Part shown: in pieces, positions 43,729 to 56,493 of the stretch
Layout: each line of letters opens with the position of its first letter
Numbering within the stretch: the first letter of the stretch is position 1
Source: Adiantum capillus-veneris
Taxonomy: Eukaryota; Streptophyta; Polypodiopsida; Polypodiales; Pteridaceae
NCBI GenBank assembly: GCA_014529385.2
Contig: CM043944.1
Location: 51,061,768 to 51,125,767, forward strand
Direction: 5' to 3'
DNA: 64,000 nt
Notes under the pieces: model-generated
The model's input: the letters and a program-made list of their open reading frames with translations, nothing else
Told to the model about the DNA's origin: nothing
Database searches by the model: none
Position numbers and translations under genes: made by a program

Positions 43729-43988
43729 GAGTGACTCCGACCAGTGCTCGAAAAAAACTTTTTTTCCAAAAGCTTGTCAAACCTACATGTTAGAAACAAT
43801 TGAGGTAAAATCACTAAATCTGAAGGTTTTAATACCAATTTACACTAATTTTTTTCCAAATTTTGGAAATTTTCTCACCTTCAACTATAAAATTTAGAGG
43901 TTAATCTTAAAATTTATAGGTGGGGTTACACTAAACCTAGATTTTTGGTACAGTAAACCTAGATTTTTTTCGAGCACTGTGAGTGACT
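43729..43988. mobile_element. hAT-type MITE
   Basis: Element 43737-43980 with inverted ends CAGTGCTCGAAAAAAA at the left and TTTTTTTCGAGCACTG at the right, AT-rich inside. Flanked by the perfect 8-bp duplication GAGTGACT (43729-43736 and 43981-43988). The CAGTG start and 8-bp duplication are hAT hallmarks. The left end has a few extra bases (CCGAC) before the inverted repeat. Confidence 0.88.
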
Positions 43989-44013
43989 TATACTAGAGGT
44001 GGTGGTGAGTCTG

Positions 44014-44020
<7 letters not shown>

Positions 44021-44046
<26 letters not shown>
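44021..44046. repeat. Short (AG)n microsatellite
   Basis: About 26 bp of AG, beginning 32 bp after the MITE target duplication. Confidence 0.9.
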
Positions 44047-44048
<2 letters not shown>

Positions 44049-44271
44049 ATTGGCTAGATTGGTTGAGAGCATGAACACCCCTTCCATGCAGAGCTCACGG
44101 CCCAGTGGTGGAGTCAGGCCCACTTTTGTGGAACTCTAGAAGAAGGTGGAGGTAGGGATTGTTGAACAAGGGCATCGGCGCATCAAGATAATTTTTGACG
44201 CGCGACCAGAAAGGCTGCTTTTTGAGAAAAAAATCATCGGCAGTGATCCCGCAATTGTGGAAGACGGACTT

Positions 44272-45824
<1,553 letters not shown>

Positions 45825-46340
45825 AGAGATGGGAATGGGTTCTGGATAAATTCAAAAGGAATCTCTTTGTCTGGCACAATCACCAGCCTAACCTCTTTCC
45901 TTGTTTACTTTTTAGCTTGCTGATGCCCTCCCAATACCAACTGAACACTATTTTTTCTTTGGCAAGGATATTTCTTTGGGGCAATTCTAAATATGTCAAC
46001 AAGATTCAAATTGTCATGCTAAACATGCTACAATGAAAGAAAATGGAGGCTTGGGAGTACTGAACATCCAAAATTTATTCTTTAAGCTGGCAAGAAAATG
46101 GATCTTGAGAGCAACTTCTTTCTTTAGATTTTTGGGTCCTGCTTATCAAAAGAAATACCCACAATTTTTTCCTCAGAGAATATAAGGCTTGGAATGGGTT
46201 TTCACTTGAAGAATTATTACTCTCTAATGCTAACTTTTTTCCCAAAGGGTCTAACCTTGTTTTCAGGTTTTGGAAGGCTTGGATTGTAAAGAAAGATAAT
46301 TGGTCTCCTCCTCATGATTGGACCTTTTGCACCTCTTTCT
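45825..46340 (+). pseudogene. LINE (non-LTR) reverse transcriptase C-terminal remnant
   Basis: Frames on the plus strand give FKRNLFVWHNHQPNLFPCL-like sequence, FLWGNSKYVNKIQIV, then GGLGVLNIQNLFFKLARKW and ILRATSFF, ending with a SNLVFRFWKAWIV-like segment. The order (FLWGG, then GGLGV, then N..L..KW.W) is the thumb/C-terminal part of plant L1-type LINE RT. Many frameshifts; no YADD box is present in the fragment. Confidence 0.75.
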
Positions 46341-47065
46341 GCTTGTAAGATTCCATCTAGTTTGGATATCTTTCAAAGGCTAATGACTAGCAATTGTCCA
46401 TCAGAGCTCATAAGTGCTTCAAGGTAGGTTTGAGATGCTGGAAGGATGCTTACAAGGAGGGATTCTATTAGCGGATGGACCAGTCAAGAACCCTCCTCGT
46501 CGACCACCTCATCATAAAGCCACCAATTTGTACCCCATTATTTTTTGAGAAAAGCCTTGTAAATAAGAGGAACTCTGATTTTTAGCCGAATGATCATTGA
46601 GCCCAACTTTTGTAAATCTAAGTTAAAACAATTGATTTTAAGTATGAGCCTTGTAAGTCAGCCATTGGCCAAAAGAAACCCTAGGTATAAAGCCTGATTT
46701 TGTAAGTTGAACACAACACTTATCATTATCAGAGGTTTTTGGAGAGTTTGAAGCACATGACCGAGAGTGGCTACTCTCATGCAACTTGTAATCCCTTTTT
46801 CTTGAGCTTTGGTAATCCAAATTTGTTTTCAACAATTGCATTGTGTTCCTTGTCTAGTGCTCTTTAGTTTAAGTGTAACCATTCTCAATTTTGTTGTGAC
46901 TACATATAGATGAGCTAAATTTGTTGTTTTGAGGGCGTAAATGGTTGTTTTTTGGCGTATTGACCATAAGAGAGTGTTCCTCGACCATAGGGTGACCTTT
47001 CTAAATAGTCCTATTGCAGTTTTCAAGACCTTGATCATGATGGATCATGATTTTGGTGCCTTACC
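46341..47065 (+). other. Probable outer part of the element V 5' LTR
   Basis: AT-rich sequence without coding content immediately upstream of the aligned LTR block. It may be the remainder of a long LTR whose 3' copy was truncated by the copia fragment ending at 50616. The true LTR start was not identified. Confidence 0.35.
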
Positions 47066-47388
47066 AGATTGCGACTAGCCTAGGTAGGATAGTGCCCCTA
47101 GATGTTTTAGACCTCCTCCTAAAGTTCCGTTGCATTTTGACTTCGTTTCAGTGCCAAAATGGCATGAATACCGAGAGCGATGAGACAGGACATAAGCAGA
47201 TTGCTTGAGTAGAGAGTGATAGATTTGCTAGCGCTAGAGATGGCTTCATTCCGTAGGTTCACTTCTTGAGGTTGACACCCTTAGAGAGTCTCCATGCCCC
47301 ATCCGAATTGCTTCCCTACGTATTGACATTATGTTAGTGCCAGACAACCATGCTGCAAATGTCTAATCATGGTGACGACCTGCTAATA
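47066..47388 (+). repeat. Element V 5' LTR (aligned part)
   Basis: Direct copy of 50621-50940. It ends CTAATA, where the 3' copy has the expected CTAACA. Confidence 0.75.
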
Positions 47389-47389
47389 T

Positions 47390-47409
47390 TGGCGTCGTTT
47401 TGCTGGGGA
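47390..47409 (+). promoter_or_regulatory. Element V primer-binding site
   Basis: TGGCGTCGTTTTGCTGGGGA, close to the TGGCGCCGTTGCCGGGGA site of Athila/Tat-type gypsy elements (usually assigned to tRNA-Asp). Confidence 0.75.
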
Positions 47410-47738
47410 TAAGTATCCTTAGGTGGTGAGTGACCTAGACCGTGGATTTTACCTTCAAGACCTTAGGTTTTGATTTCCATTCCATTTACACCTTAGCAAC
47501 CAAGCAGCTAGACTCGGGGTTTAGTGTTTGGTAGAGACTAGAAGTTGAGGACTTGCTAGATTTACTCGTGAGAGGCATAGGGAGTTGTGAGTGAGATACA
47601 AAAAACATTTCATTCTACATTTTTCTCGATGCTTTAAACGTACTGTTCCACCATCCATTTTACTTTCAATTTTGTATTGTTTGCTTGTTTTTGTTCCTAG
47701 GATTCATGCTATAGTCAACACCAATCTCGGAGATCAAC

Positions 47739-48470
47739 ATGGACCATGAGATTTATCATGGAGATATACAGTCATTGTACATAGATGTAGGGATCAAAGT
47801 ATATGCCAAGAGTAAACCGGAAACTTTAAGGACTTTACCTTGTTTTGTAGGGGAACACGAGACGAAGTCCGATGTGAGGATTGTGCCATCTCAATGGATT
47901 CCAATTCCACAGATGACAGGCACAAAGAGCCTGCATGAATTAAAGTTGTCCCCTATAAGATGCACCATTACTCTCACAGAACTTTTGAAGACCAGACCAC
48001 ATTTGTGGGGACAATGAGCAAAAACTTGGAAAATATGATTTGAAAATCCCTCCACGGGATAAATTTGTAGCTGAAAACATGGAAACAACTCGGCCAAAGA
48101 GACCCAAAAGCAAAGCCTGTACCAATGAATAAGATGGGTGACTATTGTGAAGGGGAAGAATGAAACACCACTTTACCACTTGAGTACAAGGGAGTAAAAA
48201 TGATAGCAATACTAGAGAATGAGGTTGGGGTAGCCATTGCGACAAAGTAAATCTGGGAGAAGTGGGGAAGACTAGCTCTCAAGAAAACGCGGATGAAATT
48301 GCACCTAGGAGACAGATTTGTAGAGATGCTCAAACAAATTATTGTATCCTCTTGTGGAATCTAGTATGAGCACCCTTTTGTTGTAGTAGACTTTGAAAAG
48401 AGCAACAACTTTGAGGTTATTTTGGAACGTCCATTCATGCGTACTCAAAATGGTTCAAGACTGGTGATAT
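47739..48470 (+). pseudogene. Element V gag tail and protease remnant
   Basis: The open segment 47739-48017 starts MDHEIYHGDIQSLYIDVGI with no clear domain. From about 48180 LEYKGVKMIAILENEVGVAI occupies the place of the retropepsin N-terminal half (ILDSGAGVAI expected, with the catalytic Asp-Ser-Gly replaced). Next HPFVVVDFEKSNNFEVILER and PFMR form the C-terminal half, matching the FIVMDFSKHP and MILGRPFM region of element W. Stops and frameshifts throughout. Confidence 0.65.
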
Positions 48471-49309
48471 GACCATCTCTACTTGAGACACAAGGGTGTA
48501 ACAACAAGAGTTAGCACAAAGGACCATAGTTAAATAGACATAAATCAAACCCCAATATAAGACTTTGATGTAACTACTAATTTCAGAACACAACTGCCTG
48601 CTTGGTTGATGAAGCAATTATATGTTTGGATGTACGGAGCATCTAAATGCGGAATCTTGAGAAAGGAAGATTATATCTTCGAGCGCTTGGTAAAAGATAA
48701 GTACTTTATAAAAGAGACATTTTCAAAGGAATTATTTGAACACTTTGGATGGGAATAGATGTTTGCATAAATGAGATAAACCCCACAATATTTTGTGATA
48801 AGGATGGTTATGATATAATGACCTTCCAGATGGTCAATGCTATCTTGGAACCAAAAGAGGAGACTGAGATGATAGAAACTCACAAAATGATTGATTGTAA
48901 ACGAATAGTGGACGAGGTTTTTGCTTGAGATCTTAGTGACAATGATGAGGACAAGCTCCATGATTCGTAGAGTGATGACTTAGGAAACGATGCTGAAGAT
49001 GAACTTTCGAGTGGCTCAAAAACCGAAGACGCACAAACACAAGATGAGCCAATCTTCTACGAGTTTCCTAATAAAAAATTACGGAGACAAAAGAGATATC
49101 AAATGAGACAAGCAAGAAAACAACATAACCGATTTGAGAAACGAATGCCGATATCAATGAGCAAAACGTAGCATCTCATGTTCGTGGGAGCAGATGATTG
49201 TGTCCGAGATAAACTTACTAGAAAACCATTGAAGTTAAAGACTTTTTGAGAAAATCCAAAAAAGAAAAACACAAAGAAACCTAAGGACACAATAGAAACA
49301 TCAAGGAAA

Positions 49310-50212
49310 ATGTCAAAAATTGAACGAAAACACGAATATCAAAAGCTAAAACAGTGCAACATCCAGGTTAGACGAATTGTGATTCAACAACCAATGAGAG
49401 AACTTAAAGAACCAGGAACATCATATGATGGGCTTGACAACGCAAAGAAAATTGACTTAGCTGAACCAGGCAAAGAACCGAGACCACCGGCATACATTGC
49501 CATGGATCTCACGGAATAGGGAGAGCAGCTTTTAATAGCCACTCTCAAATAGTATAGTGATGTGTTTGCTTGGTCGTACAAAGATCTTAAGGGAGTTGAC
49601 ATGATCATATGTCAACATAAAATATCGCTTAAGAGTGATGCTAAGCTATAGAGACAACGTCCCTATACTTACAACGAAACATTTGCAAAGAAAATCAAAG
49701 AAGAGATAAACAAGCTTAAGGAAGTGGAATTTATCTATGAGATTAAACACACAGAATGGTGTCACCAATCGTGGTAGTGTCCAAGAAGAACATTAAATTA
49801 TGATTGTTTATGAATCTCAAGCAAGTCAAAGCTGTCACAATAAGAGACAACTATCCCTTACCAATCACAAATTATGTGATGGGTAAGGGACACTATCCCT
49901 CACCCATGACAGATCATGTGATTGAGAGAGTTGCAGGCAAGGAAGCTTACATCTTTCTTGATGGCTTTTTAGGCTAAAATTAGCTCATAATCAGCACAAA
50001 AATGACCTTTGCAACAGAATAGGGCATATTTGCTTATAAGCTGATGCCATTTGGTTTAACCAATGCACCTGCTACATTCCAAAGGCTGATGAGTCACACA
50101 TTCAACGAATATCTAAGACAATCCTTAGAAATCTATATGGATGACTTGTGTGTGCATTCTCTAGTGAGAAATGAGTATGTCGAGCACTTGAACAGATCTT
50201 TTCAATAATAGA
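49310..50212 (+). pseudogene. Element V reverse transcriptase remnant
   Basis: MSKIERKHEYQKLKQC leads into KIDLAEPGKEPRPPAYIAMD, YSDVFAWSYKDLKGVD, KKIKEEINKLKEVEF, FMNLKQVKAVT-like sequence, KLMPFGLTNAPATFQRLMSH, and the catalytic region IYMDDLCVHS (about 50135). It is then truncated at about 50212. The RT box here is MDD, versus FLDD in W and Z. A small duplication of CACTATCCCTCACCCATGACA-like sequence lies near 49850-49915. Confidence 0.8.
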
Positions 50213-50616
50213 CCCATAGAGACTATGGCATCTCTAACACCAAGAACATAGAGAAGAGTCAAACAAGCACCAAATGGCCTTGCACTATCACATGCAAACC
50301 TCTCCTCATCAAGTAAGAATCATCAATCAACTAAACATGACACCCATGATCTCTAAGCTGCGAGATGGAGATCAAACTCCTATGGGGATGAAGCTCTGAT
50401 ACTAATTATGAGTGCACAAATGCGGTGCGTGTGTAGAGAGCAAGAAGGAGAGAGAGAGTACACATGATGTGGGTGGAGCAACTCAATCCTATGTGTGTGT
50501 GAGAGAGACCCTTATTCTTTTAACTAGTAAAGAATAGGGTGTGTACAAGTAATGGGCAGTCGGATATCTCTGGCATATCCGACCGGGATAAGAAGCATAC
50601 CGCCTTTACCCCAACA
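50213..50616 (-). mobile_element. Copia fragment: 5' LTR, PBS and leader
   Basis: A minus-strand LTR of 208 bp (50409-50616), TGTTGGGGTAAAGGC...GTGCACTCA, is followed on the minus strand by a PBS-like TTAGTATCAGAGC (50394-50406) and about 180 bp of leader to 50213. The LTR start resembles that of A and B (TGTTGGGGTA) but the rest differs, so it is another copia family. No second LTR or target duplication: a truncated copy that replaced part of V. Confidence 0.75.
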
Positions 50617-50620
50617 ATTA

Positions 50621-50940
50621 AATTGCAACCAAACTCTATAGGATAGTGTCCCTAAACGTCTTAGACCTCCTTATAGAGTTTCATTACATTTTGACGTCAT
50701 TTGAGTGCCAAAATGACGTGACGGCAGAGAGCACTGAGATAGGACATAGACATATTGCTTAAGTAGAGAGTTGATAGATTTGCTAGTGCTAGAGATGGGT
50801 TCATTTCATAGGTTCACTTCTTGAGGTTAACACCCTCAAAGAGTTTCCATGTCCCATCCGATTTGTTTCCCTATGTATTGACATTATGTTAGTGCTAGAA
50901 AGCTATGCTGCAGACGTTCGATCACGGCGACCCACTAACA
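50621..50940 (+). repeat. Element V 3' LTR (aligned part)
   Basis: Direct copy of 47066-47388, ending CCCACTAACA. It is inserted in a gypsy LTR that continues at 50941. Confidence 0.75.
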
Positions 50941-51331
50941 AAGTCTGGCTATTCAAAGAACATCTAAGATAGAGGGGATTGGCACATGAAAATCACCACC
51001 CAACCATGTCCTATATAGGCTCTTGGCCATGCTATTTATAGAATCCCCTTTACCGCATGTTCATCCTGGCCCTTGGCCTGCCTCGTCTTATCTTAAGCCT
51101 GACACCACTCCCCCTTGGAGAAGCATTTTCGTCCTCAAAAATAAAAGTGATGATATCTTCATAAGAAGACCAATTTTTTTTGCCATAGTGGCATCCTTCC
51201 CGGATTCAGCCGTCTCTTTGATCGAAACATGGTACATTAGGAGGTTCAATGAAATCAAGAAGAGCATCTTGATTTTCCACATTGGTGTCCCTTTGCAACC
51301 ATTTTGTGTAATTGGCCTACATACAACATAG
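50941..51331 (-). pseudogene. Gypsy pol 3' end and start of its LTR
   Basis: Minus strand: the last codons of a gypsy pol, LLFLRTKMLLQGGVVSGLR, with purine tract CCAAGGGGGAGTGG, then an LTR starting TGTCAGGC at 51104 and running down to 50941, with GCAGGCCAAGGGCCAGG and a TATATAGG box. Related to the copy at 38642-39612. No other pol domains remain. Confidence 0.7.
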
Positions 51332-53657
51332 TATGTAAATTCTATTTATAATTCACAAGAGTACGCTAAACGGGCTACCACAACTTAGAGGTGTTTAAAG
51401 GATACCTCTTCTCACTTTCCATGAAAGTAACATGCTGACGTAACTCATCAACAAAGATTTAGTACTTGACTTGTTATCATTTCTCATCAGTAAACAACCC
51501 GACCATAACTAGTGAGAACTTGACATAAACATGAAGGGATTAAACTTAGTCGCAGCATGCTTTGCCTTGTGGTAAGAAAACTTTAACTAGAGAGATAACC
51601 TTTCCAATTATATTTCTTGGTGCTAACGTACACAATTAGCATATCCTTTAGCACAAGATTAATACTTGTAATCTACCTATCTTTTCTCGATTATTCGCAA
51701 TACTCAGATGTGTTTCCCTATCATTTAAAAACAATCCTCCAAAATGATTAGTAAACAAGGATCACAATTCCTTTTGCAACATTGTTGAGATCCAAGTTCT
51801 CCTCCTCTTTGAAGGTCCGATTTTCAATTGGACTGCTCCACAAAAAGACCGTCTTGATCTCCTTTTGGCCATTTGCTACTCTCGTCACTTCTTTAAGTGG
51901 AGGTCTTAGCCCTCCTTATTCTCACCATCCGTTGGCCATCCATCCTCTGCAGGTCCTCTCGACAATGGAGAGATCACTTTCAGCTCGTATAACAGACTTG
52001 AATCCTCAATACCTCAGCCCTATGTGCTCATGCATTCCCAATCTCACCTCTCTCACTCACCTGCAAAACTGGGTCCCTACCTTACTACATGCCAGCTCTC
52101 CACCCCCTGGCACTTGGCCCTTGTCGGCCTTGCTCCATGCAGACGACGCTCTTGGTAGCCCTTCTTTCCTCTAGTAGATCCATTCTCCTCTTGCCATGTT
52201 CATGGCCAGCACCCTTGTGGCCTCCAATCCCCTCATGCTTGCCTGCAGCTCTATTTTCATCCCTCCAATTTCCTGCACAGGTCGCCCTTGCAACTGGCGA
52301 GCCCCTCTCCTTGTAGCTGCTTACAGCCTTCCCTCTTTTCTACATGAGCCACTGGCCGCCTTCAATCCACCTCCCCTCATTGGCCACAGCCCTCGGCTCT
52401 GCACCCTCTTGATCCCGACACTCCCCAAGTGGCGATCTCTCTCCCAGCTTTCCTTCTCCCACCACTTGCCAACCTGTAGAAGTCCCTCCTCCTCAGGCTA
52501 GCTCTTTGCCTTCAACACCTGCTCCTTGGTCCTCCTCTGTACCACAATACCCCCCTCATGACTGGCGCCTCTCTTGTCCTGTAAATAGCCCCACTGAACG
52601 AGTTGCTGCATGTCATCCTCCAGCCATCGTTTGTCATGCAAACCATAGCTGACTATAATAGTATTCCGCCTTCCTTTACTGCCATGCCGCCTATGGCGAC
52701 CCTAATTTCCTCCATGCTTTTGGCGGTTCTCCCATGAAACTCACCACATTTCCCTGCTTGTGGGAGTAGCACCACCTTTTTGATACGCAACTGTACTCGT
52801 CACTATTTTTTATGTAATCCTCAGTTTCACATAAAAAGAACCTTGCTTGCCTTTGGTTCACACCACCCGAGAGTCATCCCCATCCGTTGTTGACGCTAAA
52901 AATCTTTGCCTTGGCTCAAAAGCTTCACCACTCGAGTTGCCATCCTAGCCATATTTCACACCCATGGCATGGCCTCAATCTCGATGCCAAAAAAGCTCAC
53001 ATAACTCCCCTCCAGTTTTCCAAAAAATGCCACGTAAAGCTGCTCTATCAATTTGAATAGTGCTTCCATTGAGGAGGCCACATGAGCGCGGGGCAGTATC
53101 GAGCTTTCAACTCCACTGATTCTATCCAAGCTTCTGTACTTTGAGTGCCAAAGTTTCATCTCCAACAATGAAACACAAAGCCTTGCAATATGGTTTCTCA
53201 ATCGATGAGATCTCCACCTCACAAACACATAAAAAATCATGACATTGCCGATATTGGATACCAATCCAACAAACATACCACAACTGCGTCACCTTTAAGC
53301 TTCCTCAATAATAGAGCTCAAAATCATAGCTGATTTGAAAAACATCTCATTTGGCATACACATCACGACTGCACTTGCTACAATCTCCTAGCGCATGCTC
53401 AAGCCTTCCACCATCATCTTGCTGACCTCCATATGCCTGCTGTTGGCTTCTCCCTAGATCGGCAGTGTTTGGCTGCACAATCATTGCCCACCCCCGAGAT
53501 GAGCATTCATGCTCAACCAAAGCATTATTTAGATATAATAGTATTTCATAAGATCTAATGGCATATATGAACTGTATAATGATACTCCAAAGGAAAGATA
53601 ACATATAGCAACTATACGAGTAGTATAGAGATAGAGAGAGAGAAAGCAGTGGCTGCA
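51332..53657. other. Unassigned region, possibly decayed element on the minus strand
   Basis: Open stretches on both strands between 51.8 and 53.3 kb. The minus strand from about 52617 to 52074 has few stops and a composition (Gln, Arg, Glu, Gly-rich; EDDMQQLVQWGYLQDKRG) that could be a decayed gag, but no family motif is seen. The plus-strand ORFs at 51782-52501 are Ser/Pro/Leu-rich and look like its antisense. Nothing else is supported. Confidence 0.35.
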
Positions 53658-54823
53658 TCACCCTCTAGGGTCAAATGGAAAGCGAATAATTACATCAAGC
53701 AAAATGTGAACTCCACCTTGATAAAAAACAAAGCATTGGCCACAATCATCCACTTGTAAAGCATGCATATTTAAGCCTTTGTCGTCGCCTTTAGTTACAA
53801 AAACAAGCCACCTTTCGCAGCAATTCATAGCACATGTCTTTATCATCCTCTATCCACAAGCCCTCGTACACATTGTATGCATATTTATCACCAATTGAAG
53901 CACTTGTACAATAAGCAACTTTCTTGCCATCTAATAGAGACCTCTCTATAGCATAACATTTATAACATGAGCACTCAAACTTGTGCATTATACCTTGCAA
54001 AGCAACCTACAACAACATAGCTATCAATAGCATAGCATTGAGCAGCAACACCCTTCCATTTGTCTTCACATGCTTCATAGACAAGAAAACATGTTCGCAT
54101 TGAATACTTGCATCCAAATCCTCAATAATAAGCTCCAAAACCAGCTCTTCATATCCAAGAGTATAACCTGTTGGAGCTGGAACCTGTTCTTCAAATACCT
54201 CAACCCGTGCTTCAAATACCTCATCACCTACAAGGTTGGCGGCACCTTCCTCTCTGTATGGAGCCTCGCTCTCATAGGCTGCACTTGTATCAGTTTCCAT
54301 AGAGTCACCCGCCGGAGTTATCTCTCCAAAGCTACACACAAACTCCAAAACTTCAAAGTGCACCTCTACATCCCCATCAAGGCAAGGTTGCCCCACCCCC
54401 TGCATAGACAAATCATGTTGACATACCTCTGCTTTTGCTTCTAGCTTCTGCAAGTCATCCTCAAAAAACTTCTCTTCAAACAAGTCGGATTCACAATCAA
54501 ACCATATTTCTTCTAGCAGGGATTCACCACCACAAGACACAAGAGAGGGCCGCTCGACTGGTAGGTTCACACAAAGCATCTTCACACTTGCATTATGCTT
54601 CTCTTCGACCTTCAAAGGACTGACAGACAACTTGTATACATATTTCATCACTTCATCCACATGAAAAACATCGTAAGTTTCATACCTTGAAGACATGGAT
54701 TCTGTCTCCCATGTAGTATCTGTATCCAAAACACTGCTAGAGCCATGAGAGCTATCCGATTCCTTTTTTGAACTTGCCGATTCTTCCACCTCTACTATCC
54801 TTCTTGTTTCTGGTTTTGGAAAC
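53658..54823 (-). CDS. Unknown acidic ORF truncated by element W
   Basis: The minus-strand frame is already open at the W insertion site (FPKPETRRIVEVEESASS), so the start is lost beyond it. About 270 codons run to a stop at 54007; further open frames at 54000-53791 (CSCYKCYAIERSLLDGKK) and 53846-53658 (VDDCGQCFVFYQGGVHILL) look like its continuation after single frameshifts. The first part is very acidic (Glu/Asp, few Lys); the second is Cys-rich with CxxCYxC. No signal peptide or known domain. It could be a host gene fragment or the 3' ORF of a retroelement. Confidence 0.45.
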
Positions 54824-55138
54824 TGTTAACCCTCAGGGCTCACGGACACCCCATCACTACGACGGACGTGTATTATGTATTTGGTAGAGTCAGGTACCGG
54901 GCTTGTCGGACCAATAGGAAAAGGGTAAGAGTGATCGCCGATGAGAGGCGCACTCTAACTGGGACATTCAAGGGATTAGTTGGCTAAGCATGGGCGCCCA
55001 AGTGTGAATGGGGTGAGCTCATATAAAAGCCAACTAAACCTAAAATTCACTCATTCTCTCATTTGTGCAATAGAAGAGTGCTCTTGCTCCATCTCCATCT
55101 CCATCTTCTTCTTCTTCACCTCCTTGTGTGTGTGTGTA

Positions 55139-55180
<42 letters not shown>

Positions 55181-55423
55181 TGTGTGCGATCGAGCATTAC
55201 GAAGGCACGACGGCGGCGAAGCAGTTGAGCACGGCACGACTGCAGCTTCTTCTTCATCGCGGCGAGGAATCCACCACGAAGGCGAGCGTAGAGCGGTGAG
55301 TGACACACCCTTTGCTCTCTTGAGCTTGCTAGATTAGTCTTGTTGTGTGCTTGGAGCCATTTGTGGCTCGCACACAGTGTATCGGCAAGTCCCTTGCTTC
55401 GACAGTGCGGCAAGGAGCGCACA
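54824..55423 (+). repeat. Element W 5' LTR
   Basis: 600 bp from TGTTAACCCTCAGGG to GGAGCGCACA. Contains a TATA box, a TCTCCATCTTCTTC leader, a TG run followed by a GA run (55143-55172), and a PBS right after it. The second LTR is not in the window, so borders rest on TG...CA and the PBS. Confidence 0.8.
55020..55027 (+). promoter_or_regulatory. TATA box of element W LTR
   Basis: CATATAAAAGCC, about 400 bp before the LTR end. The following CACTCATTCTCTC would be the start of the transcript. Confidence 0.65.
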
Positions 55424-55427
55424 TTTT

Positions 55428-55445
55428 TGGTGCCGCTGCCGGGGA
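55428..55445 (+). promoter_or_regulatory. Element W primer-binding site
   Basis: TGGTGCCGCTGCCGGGGA, four bases after the LTR. Matches the Athila/Tat-type site TGGCGCCGTTGCCGGGGA with two changes. Confidence 0.85.
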
Positions 55446-56493
55446 ATCGCCCTGCACTAAGCCCAAGAGGCACTTTGTGCTTCTCCTATGAGTTGTTTGT
55501 AGTAGGAAAGAAGAGGAAGAGGAAGAGGAATGAGTTGTTTTTCTGTAAGTTGTTAATTTCTGTGTTGTCTGCAAGTTCTGTGATTTCTGCATAATGTTGT
55601 GTTTTCTGTTTGCACACAGTCTTCGCACAATTAGTAGTTGTTAGCTTGTTTGCAGAGAATGAATAAGTAGGAAGGCAGTTAGCAATTTCTGTTTGCACAC
55701 AGTTTGTACATAGTTTTTTGTCAAGGTTTGGCTGCACACAGTCTTTGCACAGTAAGGTAGTGAGAGAGGAAGTAGGTGGACAGTTAGCTCACTGTCAGTA
55801 AGCAGTTAACAGATTAGTTAGTGGTTAGCAGCACTGTTAGTAAGTAGATAAGGTAGTGAGCTGTCTGTGAGCTGTGGACTGGGAGATTAGGTAGGTGAGA
55901 GTGTGTGTGGCCAAGAAAGGGTCACCTAAACCGCGCGCGGTCATCCCCAAAAAAAAACAATTAAAAAAAAAATAAAAAAATAAAAAAAACCGAAAATATT
56001 TAAGCATGGGTGACTGGGGGGCTACACTAAAATTTTGATCGGGATCGGGATCGGGATCATTTTCCCAAGCCCAAGCCCAAGCCCAGGCCTCAGTCTTATG
56101 ACATATACTAGACTCACTCTTATATATATACCCTACCCCCTCAAGAGGGAATGAGAGCATGTGGGGCAAGTCCTCCACTCTCCTCCCTTCTCTTCCCACT
56201 TGAACCCTTAGACTTTCTAATTTGGGCCTAGTTCCCTACTAGAAATTGACGGTTTTAGGGATTTCGAGGGCATAAAGTGACCAAACGGAGGGCTGTAAAG
56301 CACGGCATGTCCCTCTGATCGAGACGCTCGTTTTGAGCTATCATATGTTCTATTCTATAGCTGGGTCAAAAAAAAGGACCAAAAAATAAAAAAATAAAAA
56401 AATAAGAAAAGACTTGGGTTGCAAAACACCCAAAATTACTAGGTGAGCAGCCTTCACGGGCCCTCACTGACACTTCTAGGGGATCCAAGTCAT
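55446..56493 (+). other. Element W leader
   Basis: About 1 kb without ORFs of note. Holds A-rich tracts (55948-55990 and 56367-56410), short hexanucleotide repeats, and many TGCACACAGT-like direct repeats between 55610 and 55750 (GTTTGCACACAGT recurs three or more times). Long leaders are usual in this group. Confidence 0.6.
56035..56092. repeat. (GATCGG)n and (CCCAAG)n minisatellite pair
   Basis: Three to four units GATCGG followed by four units CCCAAG, in the W leader. Confidence 0.9.

Larger units (their letters stand above)
47066..50940 (+). mobile_element. Gypsy element V, decayed, bracketed by LTR copies
   Basis: A roughly 320-bp block at 47066-47388 recurs in direct orientation at 50621-50940 (shared TAGGATAGTG, GTGCCAAAATG, ATTGACATTATGTTAGTGC). 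After the first copy is a PBS, and between the copies lie gag/protease and RT remnants related to element W. The RT is cut at about 50212, and a piece of a minus-strand copia element fills the gap to the 3' LTR. The two LTR copies are clearly diverged, so this is an old insertion. Confidence 0.78.

Noticed and set aside
51782-52501. Plus-strand Ser/Pro/Leu-rich ORFs of up to 130 codons
   Set aside because: No domain; composition suggests they are the complement of a decayed minus-strand frame.
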